A stretch of DNA of 64,000 nucleotides from Glandiceps talaboti (taxonomy: Eukaryota > Hemichordata > Enteropneusta > Spengelidae): contig NC_135552.1 of assembly GCF_964340395.1 (NCBI RefSeq), forward strand, positions 22,535,681 to 22,599,680, in the 5' to 3' direction. Below, piece by piece: positions 31,530-45,000 of this stretch (positions within the stretch are counted from its first letter, which is position 1; each line of letters begins with the position of its first letter). The notes beneath the pieces are model-generated. The model did not search any database, had not been told where the DNA came from, and was given only the letters and a program-made list of their open reading frames with translations. The position numbers and the translations under genes are program-made.

Positions 31530-34500
31530 TATGTCCCCTTTCTTGTCAAACCAAACATTCATCGGTATGTCTATCATGATGTGCAATCCTCAGTGATGGC
31601 CAAAAAGCTCAAATGAGACAGTTATTTGTTGGTCTTGGTTGTTTCATTGAGGTGATACATTTCAGAAGGGAATTGATTAAAGGGGCAAAGCCTGTAACAT
31701 TATAGATTTTTTGTGGTTACTTGTATATCATGTTGGGATATATACCTATGTCTCTAACCACTAAAGAATGAAGAATCATGTCTTACAACAGGTACAGCTG
31801 TCACCTGGAAATCTGATATTTTATATACGACATAATTGTTTAGTAACCTATAAATTCAAAACACATCACTGTGTTTCAAAGGTTGTTTGCACAGATTTTA
31901 CTATCTCTAGCACACTATGTTTACTCAGATTTGTTTCTAAATAACTTATAAAACATATTGACAGTATACATTTTGTACACCAATGTTAACCGGAAATTGG
32001 CCCTCAGTTGCAGACCTTGTCCCTTTAAAGCAACAGTTGCTGTAACTTTTGGAATTTTTTTCAACCACTTCTAATCTACGAGAAGACTACTTTTGTGATG
32101 AATGTATTTGCCAACTCTCATCTTGCAGCTCTGTATTAGAGCTCCATGTACTACCTACAAGCTACTGCAGGTGCAATTTGATGTGGTGAAAGTTTAGGTC
32201 TATACCAAAAAATTCAAAATCACAAACGTACATAAAATGGTTTATTCTAGAGCTAATTTGCCATCATTGAGGTTATACTAGCAATGCATTGTCAACCAAA
32301 CCAGTATTTCCGAAGGACAGTTGTCTGTAAATTTTCACCAAATAAAAATCATTTGTAGTTACAGCTTCTGTTACTTTTATAACCATGTAAATTACCCTCC
32401 AGGGGCCTCTCACTAAAGACCACATAGTCTGCAACTGTGTAATTCTTGTTTCTGCTTCAGTGTCATACGGAAAACAATCTATCCACATTGTTCTATGTCT
32501 ATAGGTTACTCAATAAGTTGCCTCTAATGACAATGCTCGAAGATATGCAAATGATATGTAAATGATTTGATGACATCATTGTTTAGAGTGAAAGAATTAC
32601 ATCATAGAATCATTCATATACTACCTGAAGGATGAGAGTGTTGTCATAAGCTTATAGTAATCAAGCATGCTGCGGGTTGTTAGATACTATAAGTGATTTT
32701 CCACATGAAACTAAAATAATAACAAAATATTTTTGCTCTGTATCTCTTTATTAACTTTGTCAATTTCAGCTGTAAATATTATGTTTGTGTGACATCATTA
32801 CTTAAAAGATTTATGTATGCACTAGATGACCTGGTTTGGTCAGGTCACGTTGATATCATAAAATGTATGAATAATGCAATTTAGGAGGATAAGTTCTTAC
32901 CAGAGTCTTGATGGTCAAACGGTTAGAGGGACTGGCTTGTAATTTTGATTAAAATGTTGCTAGTTCATCCATCACCACTTGTTTCTGACTAGGTACTTTG
33001 ACAAAATTTGAACTACTGGTGTGTCCCCTCTGACAGAGATTCTTATGTGAAGGATTTAATCCCCAGCATTTACAGTGACATCACAGATTGCATTATGCTC
33101 CCAAGTGAGTTTAAGTTATATAGGGATGTTGTGCCAATATTGGTCCATGCCAGGGGTAATAAATGTACAGCAATTTAAGCACTATTTGACATTTTAATAG
33201 GCCTACATTATTCTAGAACTGAAATTTGTTAAAGTGCAAAACTGGTGTACCCAAGTACTCCATATAGGAACCATATACACATTAAAGATTCCTATAAAGT
33301 TCCCCATATTACTAGGAGTGTAAATATTATAGCATGTTTCATTTGTGTATATTCTAATCAATAATCATACATTGTCACTGATATTTGCAAACACATTTAC
33401 ACAATTATATTATTTGCATGTATTAAGATATTCTAACAAGTCTGAGCAAAAAAAAATGTTACACAGGCACTTCTGAAAAGTCTGTTTATTACCACTAAGA
33501 TATTTTTCTCATCACATTTGCAGCATACCTTCCTTGAATATTTTCATAGATAGTTGGAATTTCAATAGAATCATATAGGGTGGGTGGGGGGGGGGGGGAG
33601 GTATGTATTCCGCTTTGTTCTTTGTCCCCCCTTACTTCTCCTTAATCTGTGAAATATGATTTTCATGCCACCTATCAGCTAATCACCCAAGGGGTTGCCC
33701 GATGTGTGAGGGCAACCCAACATGGTATACCTTTCAGACTAACGTCTGTCTTCAAATTTGGTATACATGTACATGTACATCTACAAATCACAGATATAAA
33801 CTCTGAAAACATAATAGACTAGTGAATGAAATATTTCAGCTACAGACTTTTTGTAATAAAACTATTTTCATATGATTGGACTGGAGTTTGAAAATAGATT
33901 CTTTGTCTTTTGATGTGTATGTTTCACTGTACATATAGCCTAACACCGTATGTTGGTATGAACAGATTGGGCGCGATATTTTGACATAGTTGAACCTGAC
34001 ATTAGGTGAATTTGATTCATCATGTCTGGAAATTATGAAATTCCGAGTAAATTTTGAATATTTCGAGTACTTGATTACTCTCAAAAAGTATAATTTTATG
34101 TACTGAGTTGTTTGAGTCTGATGTGTAATGAATTTCTATAAATTTGTTGTCAAATGTAGATGAGAATTTATTACATGTCTCAATGTAACAATATGTTACC
34201 ATGGCAATGTAATGATATGTTACCATGATTTCAGAAAAGAACATAATGGGATTCTTGCAGAGCAGGTGAAACTTAAATTGTCCACAGACAATAAACTACC
34301 AAAATTAAGAAAATGCAGAGTTTCAATTCATTTGCACGATTGTTTTTACATGTAACATAAGGTTTTTTGTTACACATTACACAAACAAAATATGGACACT
34401 GATAGCATGTGCACGCATATGAAATGATGCACTTTATCTCACTGCGAACACAAATCAACGTCAGTGTCAGATAAGGCGAGGGAGATGCAAACAAATAACT

Positions 34501-35300
34501 TTATTTGGTCTCATAATGAGATAAAATGTAACATGTTTTTGTGCAGGCACACTGTAAGTGTCTGTATTTTGTTGTGTCTGAGGTAAAAACAAAACATGCT
34601 GCAAGTAAAACTCTATATTCTCTTAATTTTGGATGTACATCCACAAGAAACAGACTATCATTTCATCTAAATTGTGATTTTCTCATGATGCTCTCAGATT
34701 GTGGAATGAAACACATGGCACAATCATATTACTCTTTTCAAATGTCTATACTCTTTTTTTTTTGTCGCATTTCATTTGAAATGGCAGACAGGATAGCAAA
34801 TGTATATATAGCATATGAGATATCTGGATGTAGATGAAATTAATATCTTCATAGTTAGTTATAATGTGCTAAAGGTTTCTTTAGATTTGAAAAATGAAGT
34901 GTTTCCAACTTTACAGATGAGGGCTAATAGAAAAGTTTCCAAGTGCAACTTGCAGTAATTTTTTTTTCCAGAACCTGTTGAAAAAATAAAGATACATGTT
35001 TACATTTACATATGAAATGTAAATTCACGATCGAGAGTGAACGTATGATTTTTGATTACATTTTATTGTGTTGGAAAGTGAATTTTTTTGGCTGCCTACA
35101 TAAAACAAATGTTTATACCTCGTACCATAATTTGAATACATCATTAGTAGTAGCTGTAGTAACCTTAACATCGTCATATATTCTATCAACATATCAACTT
35201 TAGATACTGTATCCACAACACAATCAACAATATATCACAAGTCCAAGTTCACAAGTCCAAGTTTTATTTTAGTCTGTTCAAAATATTATTTAGTATTCAT
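31058..35300 (+). other. SNX 3' UTR and downstream intergenic DNA
   Basis: The 3' UTR begins at 31058. Its end cannot be fixed: ATTAAA occurs near 31439 and 31675 and AATAAA near 32341. An (AAC)n microsatellite (31462-31529) is in the early part and a G run at 33587-33598. No gene is supported on either strand. Confidence 0.6.
31462..31529. repeat. (AAC)n microsatellite
   Basis: About 68 bp of AAC repeats, probably within the SNX 3' UTR. Confidence 0.95.
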
Positions 35301-35314
35301 TATAAAGGAATGAG

Positions 35315-35730
35315 ATTCATTAGCATGTACCTCATTTGCATACATTTTTGCATATTGTATATTAATTGCCTAATTTGTGCTATGGAAATGTTTTACATAT
35401 AAGCACAGAACCAATGCCTAATTTGCATATAACTACATATAAATTACCTAATTTGCATTTAAAATTTGTACCATGAGAGTATTTTATACTTATACACAGA
35501 AAGAAGGCCAAGAACCTAGACTTCATATGCATATCCTTGCATATAAATTGCCTCATTTGCATGAGATTTGTTGTATGAAAGTGTTTTGTACATAAACACA
35601 ATCAAACACAACCTCATTTGCATATTATGAATTGCCTTATTTGCATAAATTAACTGCATATGAATTGCCCCATTTGCATGAAATTATTTGTGCAATACAA
35701 GTGTTTTACAGATAACACAGAACCAAGACT
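35315..35730. repeat. degenerate tandem array with seven ATTTGCAT octamers
   Basis: Imperfect repeated phrases (TTGCATATAAATTGCCTCAT, AAGTGTTTTACA, ACACAGAACCAA) spread over about 400 bp. Exact ATTTGCAT octamers start at 35334, 35421, 35451, 35555, 35616, 35639 and 35672. The octamer is the POU-domain (Oct) binding site. Regulatory function is inference. Confidence 0.7.
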
Positions 35731-36827
35731 GAAGGAAACACTTGTTGATTACATTGAAGTGTAAACAGTACACTCAGTTACTTAAATGGACATAAAGGAA
35801 CTATGAAAATTAAATATAATAATTTCATTTTGAGATTGTGTGTTGTAGTGTTCTTTTTAATTTGATTTATTGTCTTCTCCTTGTGCCATTTTATTTCAAA
35901 TTGAATTTATTAGCTTAAGTATGTAAAGAGGTATTTAGAAGTGTCAAATGGAAGTTTACCATTTTGATAGAGTGATTGTCATTAATAGCCACACACTGCA
36001 GCCAACCAGCTGGACTTATATATACATGTAACTATATTATAACTTCCTGATATCTCAGAAATGAAACTTTGTAATACTTAGAATCATGAGAAATACAGAT
36101 TTGACAAAATTAAAATTGCCTGAAGTTATTTTCAGATGAAAGATGACTTTGTTTATTGACATCAGATATTTGGTAGGAGATTTATTCTGAATCAGGGTAT
36201 TTTTCTGATTTTTTTACCGATCATCTTGGTTTGTATTGACCTCCATAGTAGGCTGGGTGGTTGACCTGGCAAGTGTTCTCTTGATCTTGGGGGGGGGGGG
36301 GGGGGCACTAGGCTTGTCAATAAAATCATATGAAAGGCAGTGAATACACATTGATACAAGTCAGCCAAAATCTTATGTTCATATATAAACAAGTATTTGC
36401 CAATTGTTAATGTAATACAAGACATAAGTTGTACTGTATTTAAATAGATATTTACCTCTAATATTTTTTCAAGGTCATGTGTTTTCTCCGTAAATGGTAT
36501 AACTTTTTTGCAAAAAAAACTAAAACAAAAACAGAAAAACATGCAGTTTTACAAAAATTTACTTAAATTTTATTGAAAAGTGAAGTACTGACCTGTTAGA
36601 ATAGTAATTATAGTAAAACTACAAAATTTTGATTCACAAAAATTTACAAAGTCTGAGTATTTTTTTTCACCTCAAGATACTATTAAATCCTTTTATGGTA
36701 ATTAGTTTAATCCAGTTTTACAAAATATGGGATATTGTGAGTTCTAAAATTACTTTCTGTATTGTATAACTATAATTCCGATAATCAGAATATCTCTCCT
36801 TATCTGTTGTGTTTATTTTTTGATTTA

Positions 36828-37249
36828 GTCTAGTTCCTGACAACTGTATTCCAATTTTACACTAAGTTATCTTCACACATTATGTCTAGTCAATCTCGTT
36901 ACTCAAGGCATTACACGTAAATGTGGTTCAACCACATGCTGGACGAAGTGCAAATGGCGCATGTCAGTAGTAATCCATCACAAATTGACTGGCTGTCATC
37001 ATTGCTCATTAAATATTCATTTGGTACAGCTACTTCAACTATCATGCGAATTTATACAAATATCCAACCAAACTCCACCTCCAGTCTGTTTAAACTAAAA
37101 TCACTTGGGAAACGTGACAACGTCATCATGTTTATATGAACATTGTAGGTGGGAGCACAGAATTCTGTGCTTGAGTAAGGAGGTTGACTAGACATAATGT
37201 CTAAAGATAACGTAGTGTAAAATCGGAATACGGTCATCAGGAACTAGAC
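36828..37249. mobile_element. MITE with about 80-bp TIRs and TA target site
   Basis: The left end reads GTCTAGTTCCTGACAACTGT; the right end in reverse complement reads GTCTAGTTCCTGATGACCGT. The arms stay related for about 80 bp (TATTCC.ATTTTACACTA, ACATTATGTCTAGTCAA). TA flanks both ends (36826-36827, 37250-37251). There is no coding frame. A Tc1/mariner-type non-autonomous element is the likely class. Confidence 0.75.
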
Positions 37250-38042
37250 TACTTTTGTTTTGGATTTTACCATTTCCAAGTCATGAAGACCAGTATTTAG
37301 GCTTTGTCTGTTTCCTGTTTCTCTGTATAAGTTAATACTGAATTTTAAGTTACTGCCAAATGAAATGAATTATGTGTAGTGATATTCATCTCGTCAGTGC
37401 AGTAAGGTCTTATCTGCCTATACAATTGCATAGCAGATACGACCTGATGCAATTGACAGTAAATGAGAAAGATATTGCTATGTAATATCACTATTATAGT
37501 TGGCACCATTTACTGTGGAATAAATGCTAGGCTGTATTAGGGAACTGGATGGTTGTAAAGTTTATGACAAATGTATACTTTAAGGATATTTTTGATGTAT
37601 TGTTGGGTAAACTTTCAATAATAAATAATTTCAAAATACTTTTGATGAAGTAATGAAACTAGTACATTAAATAATTTCTATGTAATAATAACTTTATTTT
37701 TACTATGTTTGAATTTCTGTGCTTTCATACTGAACCATGCATCAGATAACATGTAGCGACTATGTTTAAATTATCCATATTACGTTTTCATGTTTATCAT
37801 AAATTCATGCTTGAAAATATGGTAAACTGGTAAAATGTCAAAGGTTATATTATTTGCATATATTTGCATATGGAGTGGGATGCCAGATCAGGTGTATCTT
37901 TTTTCCAATCTGTAAAGAACAAAGTGACTGTATATATGGATGTAACAAGGTGTGAAGATTTATCATGGAAGAAACTGTTTGAATGTGGAACTTTATGAGA
38001 GAAGGTATTGTTAGTATTAGTGTCAAAGGTCAAGATCTTCAC

Positions 38043-38055
38043 AGGTCATGGGTCA
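38043..38055 (+). promoter_or_regulatory. DR1-type motif AGGTCATGGGTCA
   Basis: Two nuclear-receptor half-sites with one-base spacing, preceded by AAAGGTCA about 20 bp upstream. It lies 2.8 kb before the vinculin start codon. Confidence 0.25.
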
Positions 38056-38262
38056 GAGTATCTTGTGTGCATTTTGTGAACTTCTATCAACTATAATAAG
38101 TAGTTTTATCAGCAGAATATAATCTACATGATTTTATAGGTAATTTTGCTGCCATCTAAATTTGGTTATTTTTTTATAAAGGGAGCTTAGGAATAATTTT
38201 GTTCATATCAACTCTTCAATTTGTTAACTTTAATACAGGTACTTTTTCGCCCATCTCTGACA

Positions 38263-38732
38263 GTGCGCCCTCTAGTGTTGTCATCGGACTGTGGTGTAAT
38301 ACTAATAGTAATAGGGAACTTGCAAACCCGCCATGTTGAATGTTGCTTCATTGGAAATGTGATAATAAATACTAATCAATTATTTTAAACAATGTTGACA
38401 CATTGTTTGTAACCACAGATAATCCATTCACAGTCACCCTGACAATTGTGGGAGGTTTATTTTATCAGTAGGTCCAGATTAGGTATTACAATAACCACAG
38501 ATAATCCCACTGTCCTTTGCATCTGAGCATTCTCAGTCTGGATTGCAAGTTCCCTATTGAGGAAAATGTGACTCAAGACAACAAGTGGGTGGACATTTTC
38601 ATTACAAACTCTTCTGTCATTTGTGTAGTCAGACGACTGAATGCTTTTTTTTTACTATCAGAGTTGAAGTTATCAAAATTCAGGTTCAATATTTACACCA
38701 CTGATGTAATAATCACCAGAGGACGCACTCTT
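38263..38732. mobile_element. diverged inverted-repeat element relic
   Basis: The left end AGTGCGCCCTCTAGTG and the reverse complement of the right end AGTGCGTCCTCTGGTG match, followed by GTGGTGTAA on both. An inner perfect inverted pair, AATAGGGAACTTGCAA (near 38311) and TTGCAAGTTCCCTATT (near 38545), adds support. No target duplication is seen. Confidence 0.45.
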
Positions 38733-39367
38733 TACTAAAGTTCATTTCCTTTTGTCACTTTGCCAAAGACATTCTGGCATACATGATTAATCTGAACTTT
38801 CAATCAGTCTTCTTTCAAGGCAAAGGCATTATCACAGAGAGATTTTACTTTAATAAGTTCAATCTCCAGATAAATTTGAAATAAATTGTATGATAAATTA
38901 AACATAATTGTCTCCTACATGTCATCTGTCGCGGCCGTGGTTTGTAGTTAAATGTGTAAGACTGTGCATTAGCAAAATTATTACGTCTTTTTATTCTTTG
39001 GTTTATTATAGTTTGAATTAATAACTCCCATTAGTGTGTACATGGTAGGGAACGGCTGGAAAATGTACATGAATATTCCAAAACTGAGCAAGTTACAGAT
39101 GTGGTGAGAGAAAAGGAAGGAAATTCCAGGCTGATCGATAGAGGGTGCTATTGAAATGATGCCATCTTGTCAAAAACTAAGTTTCCCAGTTGTGCGTGTT
39201 CTGTGAAAGTTACTATGAACTTGAATCTGATCTGATTATTTACTTTTTATTTTACGCATGAGTAAACGTGTGCAAATATCTGAGCGATAATATAATTGCG
39301 TAATTTCCAATTGTACAGTGTTTACACTACATATTGAGTTTGGTTTGAGAAATAATTTATTAGAGAT

Positions 39368-39369
<2 letters not shown>

Positions 39370-39407
<38 letters not shown>

Positions 39408-39431
39408 GCAAACATACATACATACATACAC

Positions 39432-39462
<31 letters not shown>

Positions 39463-39492
39463 CATACGTACATACATACACACACACACACA

Positions 39493-39582
<90 letters not shown>
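39370..39582. repeat. compound microsatellite (AC)n-(CATA)n-(AC)n-(TA)n
   Basis: (AC)n 39370-39406, (CATA)n 39413-39480, (AC)n to 39495, then about 87 bp of (TA)n to 39582, a likely cruciform and a weak point for assembly. Confidence 0.95.
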
Positions 39583-39584
<2 letters not shown>

Positions 39585-40034
39585 ATTATATATTCATTTT
39601 TGCGCGTAGTACGACGTATTACTGTAGCTGTAACCAGTGCGACGACAGACAAGAACATCTTTCTAGATCAAAGTAGAGGATAAAGTGTATTAAAATGCCT
39701 CTCTTTAAAACAGAGAATCTTCATGATACAGTATACCCGGAAATATTCTGAGAGAAATACATGTACAGGATGGCTTGAAAAGTATGACATGTATATCTCA
39801 AACCACAATGGTAATTAAAGATCTAGGATGTGATATATAGCTCATGATGAACGTACAAAGTTGTGTAAGCAACATCGCAGGTACTATGAATTGACTTGAA
39901 ATTCACAACCACCTAATTTTTTTTTTAAGTTTTCGCTGTAATTCAGATTTTCATTTTAAATTTAGGTCCCACTGCACTGTTCGACCACACGGTAGCCTGA
40001 TAGACATGTACGCTACCTTTTAGAACTCATTCAA

Positions 40035-40035
40035 T

Positions 40036-40124
<89 letters not shown>
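40035..40124. repeat. (ATCA)n microsatellite
   Basis: About 90 bp of ATCA. It has the same unit as the LINE tail at 6707-6782, but no LINE 3' UTR borders it. Confidence 0.95.
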
Positions 40125-40190
40125 CCATCCACTAAGTCACCCACCTATAACCATCCCGCCCATCTACTAAATAAAATAATCTAGGTTGAG

Positions 40191-40200
40191 CCATATAAAG
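40191..40200 (+). promoter_or_regulatory. CArG-like motif upstream of vinculin
   Basis: CCATATAAAG differs at one base from the SRF consensus CC(A/T)6GG. Vinculin is a known SRF target in vertebrates, so the match is suggestive, but a one-mismatch CArG is common by chance in AT-rich DNA. Confidence 0.15.
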
Positions 40201-40858
40201 AAAAACAAAATGTTCTCTTTTTTTCCCAATTTGTGTTGTCAACTTTTGTCGCGATTGACAAGGTTTATTTCGTTCATGACAGATGCCAAGCACACACAAC
40301 GGCGAACATCAATGTGCGGAGCCAAGAAGGCGTTGATAGTCATTCGTCATATACTCTTCTAGATACATAGATATTGTGAGAGGTTACCAGCTGGTCCATC
40401 AGCTGATGACATAAACATTTGAGTCACTTGGCAATGCTATATTTGGCATGATTCAAGAATCGCAAGTATTTGTTAGAGGCCGTGCGGTTTCAAAATACCC
40501 CAAAAGCATCTACCTATTCATAGGAGACTTCTACTCATTTTCAAAGTATCAATGTAAATATACAGCATATAGCAACTAGTTAAAGTGCATTGGAATACAC
40601 ACATCGTTAATGAAAACAATATTTGTATCGATTATTACAGTTTAGTACTCGAAACTGCAGATTGTCGCCCTTTTGTTATTTCGACGTGTGGGGGCGTACT
40701 TCCACGTCCTTGCTTGTCCGGTGCACCGAAAACTACGAAGGATACAGTGCACTTGTCGGAGGTCGTCAACTCTCGCCAGGAACTCACTCAGACTGTCGTA
40801 GTTGACAAAACTGTGCGCTTGTTCAACTCAGTAACAGTTACACTACAAATCAAGCGCC
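40201..40858 (+). promoter_or_regulatory. vinculin 5' flank and 5' UTR
   Basis: Sequence directly upstream of exon 1. CpG rises near 40660-40860 (TCGACGTGTGGGGGCG, CGTCGGAGGTCGTC-like), consistent with a promoter or first-exon UTR. There is no TATA box at an obvious start site. An upstream intron in the 5' UTR cannot be excluded. Confidence 0.35.
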
Positions 40859-40915
40859 ATGCCGGTATTTCACACGAAGACGATTGAGAGCATTCTGGAC
40901 CCTGTCGCCCAGCAG
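40859..40915 (+). CDS. VCL: vinculin exon 1
   Basis: ATG in AAGCGCCATGC, 19 codons, phase 0, donor GTACGA. The residues are diagnostic of vinculin. The longer frame from 40585 is in a different register and is best read as 5' UTR. Confidence 0.95.
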
Positions 40916-41974
40916 GTACGAAAAGAAAACTTGTTATTCATTTTTAGTGACGAGTCGAATCATTCTGAAGCACGAAATCATTATCAACAGAGATATTTTC
41001 TATGTCAGGTCGGAGTAGAAATATATAGCAAAGTCCTCAGCCCTGTGTATATATTGTGGCGTTGAGAGCCAACTTTAAAATCGCTTTATTGTCAGGGAGG
41101 TTAGACTGGGTTAGTGACCCAGATCATAGCTTTTGAACTTAATTCCAGACCCCATCAGCACGAAATCAAGTAAAGTTTGCAAGACACGCTTCTTAGTTTT
41201 TGACCCGCCCAATCTTTTGCAGAGCTGACCTCGAAAAAATAACACCAGTAGCTTGTACAGTTTACACAGCAAAACGTAAACCTGATATTTAGGACATTGC
41301 GATTGAGTGCAAACTCATAAACGTAGATCAAAATAACATATTAAACATGGCTGCCATTAATATTGAAACTGAACTTCGTGTGAGTGGTGCGAAATACCAT
41401 CTGTATGCAAGACACGTGTCTATCGGATGCAATAACAGTATATCTTGGCATTTATATTTAATATATTATTGCCCTACTTAGTAAAGTATGAATGCTTATC
41501 AGTCGAACTATGTGAGTGATGACTACACGTTTGAAGCATGACCTACCGTGGAGGTCATATGCAAAGGTGCCAAACCCACTTTTGATACACCATCTATAAT
41601 ATACAGAACCCTGAAGTGGACTGTTTATTTTCAAAATCTGCACACACGAAGAAATTGATGACATGATTCCTGTTACTCAGGTCATAGGTTATAGAAGAGT
41701 TCTTGGCCATTTTATTTTACTTTTATGTGTCTCATTGACTGCATACTTAGAATTCCACTCAACGTATTTATGCTACACTGGTTGGTGGTACTGATTTTGG
41801 GCTTTGCCTAATGAGGAGCTACATTCTGTATTTACCTGTGTCTAGTAGTATAGGCACGCCGTAGTAGGCACTTGAATTTTCTTCATGTGAGGCTAAAAAC
41901 TGTAATGATGTATGTCGAAATTTTAAGAGTGAATTGTAATGACAGAGAAGGAGTCTGGGGTGATGGCATTGGAA

Positions 41975-42039
<65 letters not shown>

Positions 42040-45000
42040 GGTGGGTGGGTGAAGGGGGGGGGGTGCTGGATGGGGAAAACAGTTGGAATGCAAGGAAGGG
42101 CATGTATGCAATGATCACTTGAATGTAGGCATTGAATAGCTCCAAGATTTTAATGTTGTTTATTTCACGAAATGATTCATTTCATGATGTGTTGAAATCT
42201 AATATATATCCAATGTAGGCTTATATTTCAGCATTTCCTGTCAAAAAAAATGTTTGTGAATTATTAGAGAGAGAGTGAAGGAAACTCAAAATAATGAAAT
42301 TTAATTAAGGTAATATTACCTACCGTGTCCAGAATTTAAAAATTGCAATATTTTACTTTAATTGTCAATTTCATCACATTTCAAGCCATTACAGCATTTA
42401 ATCATAACATTGTCAGTTATTTAAACCAAGCCAATATTACTCACCCTGTGTAGTATTTAACAAATGTTGTCTTTAATTTAATTGTCCATTTCATCACATT
42501 CCCAGCCATACCACATTCAATCATAACATTGTCAATTTCTACTAAATGAAATTGATCCCATGTACATATCAAAATCGCAAGGGAATTTCCTGTAATTTCA
42601 TTATGATCTCCCTGCACAATTGGTATCTAAGGAAATGACACGATTTCCTAAACATATTTCCCTTTCTACGTATATTATACAAACCCATATTCACCAACAA
42701 TGGACCCAGTTTTTAATCAAATTATGGGATGAGTCGTGAGATGATATTCTTTCCCCTCTCATTAAATCAATATCATTAATCATTCGTCATATATAATTCG
42801 TAGGTATAATTTCAGTCGTTCATTTCATCGATTTTTGCAGATGAAAAATTGATATGGAAATAAATCAAAACACAATTACATGTATGGAATTAATCAGAAT
42901 AAATAAAAGAATAATGGGAATTTCAAATTTGGTACGACTCCATAAATAAAAAAATTATCAAATTATAGTGTAAGATTTGAAACTTGTTTATTGCGTTAAA
43001 ATTGTTCATGCAAACCATAGACCCTACACATGTAGGGTCTATGTGCAAACACATTAAAATGTGTATGAAACTTACATTTTGTAATTAGTTTCCCACTCTT
43101 AATATGTGTCTGTGATTTCCATGGAAATTTAGGTTTGATGCATATAAAATAATGTACATTTCATCAGACCCTTCCCCTTCCTTCCAGCAATAATCTTATA
43201 AAAATAATGGAAAATATTTTCAAAAGTGTGTCTACTGATACAGTCATAGTGTATACAATTTTTAGTAGAAGTGTCTAAATTACAATGTTAATATAATGTA
43301 CATTTCACCCTTGTTTAATTTCCCTCCAGATGAATACCATCTCTTTATAGTATATTTCTTTTGATATGCAAATTCAAACTGACAACTCCATTTGTCACCA
43401 CTTTTAAAATGATCTCTTGAGAAAAACTGTCAATCATAAATTTATTAAATTTGACAGCTCATAGAAATTTAATGTAATATTTGCATATAGTGTTAATACT
43501 AGAGTGTGAATTGACTCATCTGGTTGTTCATCTTTTTAAAACTAAAATAGAAATTTCACTCAAAACTTTGATATTTACCCTAGGAAATTAAAAATTCTGT
43601 AACTATTATTTTATATGTATTTAATACAGGATGTGCTAATGAGAAAAGTGTTTGATACTAACATTCTTTCATTCATCATTTTTTTATGGATGTCAGTTTC
43701 AAACCTATGGAATTAGGTAATGTACATTTCTCAAGGGCAATTATTACGTAATTATGAATTCACTTTTATGTGTATGTTTCAAGGATCCTTCAGTTAGGCA
43801 GGATTGAATGTTTCAACCATTCAAATTAAGTAACGATGTACATTTCTCAGAAAGAAGTATTTTGTAATTTTGATTTATTTCCATGAAAAATGAGAACGTT
43901 ACGTTAAAAATAAAAGCAATTGGTATGCTAACTGGTGAAATGTATTACTAGTGTATAAATGTACATTTCTAAGGTTGAAGTGGTCTTAATGTGAGTTCAT
44001 TGTATAGGGTGTTTTAGTATGGTTACAGCACTACAGTAACAAAGCCCATTGTAATATTGAGAGTGACTTGGTGACAGTTGATGGAATGACTGATGGATGT
44101 TTAATAGGAACACACACAACTCAGTTCAAACATGAAATAGACATACTCATGTACTTGAACATTATAAAGGGTACACCCATGTCCATGAAATGTATACCCA
44201 TGTCTCAAATTACATTCCCAAACCTAGTAAATTACTAAATTAATCACAGAAGTTATTGTTTCTGACAGGGATAAATTACCATGAGTTTTATTAACTGTGC
44301 TAGTACTATTCAAAAAACACTATTCAAAATCTTATTGACATCTTTGTAAAATCCAGTCAATTTTCATAACACCAGTGTATGGTTTAACTATGCACATGTA
44401 TCATTTGTTTGTGGAGAAATATATTCATTCAAAAATCAAGAATTTTTAACAAAACATTGACATTTTTAATAATTACTGAATGTCAATTTTATATTTTTAC
44501 AAAACATTAACATATTTTGTAATCTTTCTTTTAAAAATTGGCTCACCCTTGGTAACATGGAAGAACTTTTTGTTTGTTTGTTTGTTTGTTTGCTGTTCTT
44601 TTTCTTTAAAAAAAAAATAGAAATTGGAGGTGCGGTACCTCATATAAAAAATACAATGAAGTCTTGCAATTTATGAAAGAGGAAATTTCAATTTATTTTT
44701 ACGTATTCATTTTAGATACATTTCGTGAATATTTTGCACACATAGTAAATACATTGTAATATACATGTACATGACACATATGTATACAATGTACTGTTGT
44801 ACTGAAAACCCCCACATATTTCCCAAAAGTGAGCAGATTTTCTGAACTTAATCCAGAATGTGTTTAAGTGTACGACTAGTGCTGCACATACATGTACATT
44901 GTACTATCTTTGTTCATCTCGTTCATATTTAGGAAAGACATTAAAGCTGCACTAGCTGCAACCGGAATGTTCTTTGAAACTATTTGGTTAAACATGATAA

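Noticed and set aside
40585-40887. 100-residue open frame overlapping the vinculin start
   Set aside because: It is in a different frame from the clear vinculin N-terminus and shows no family features. Read as 5' UTR.
43017-43042. 12-bp stem palindrome (ATAGACCCTACA...) as a functional hairpin
   Set aside because: Short and isolated; one such palindrome is expected in many kilobases of this sequence.
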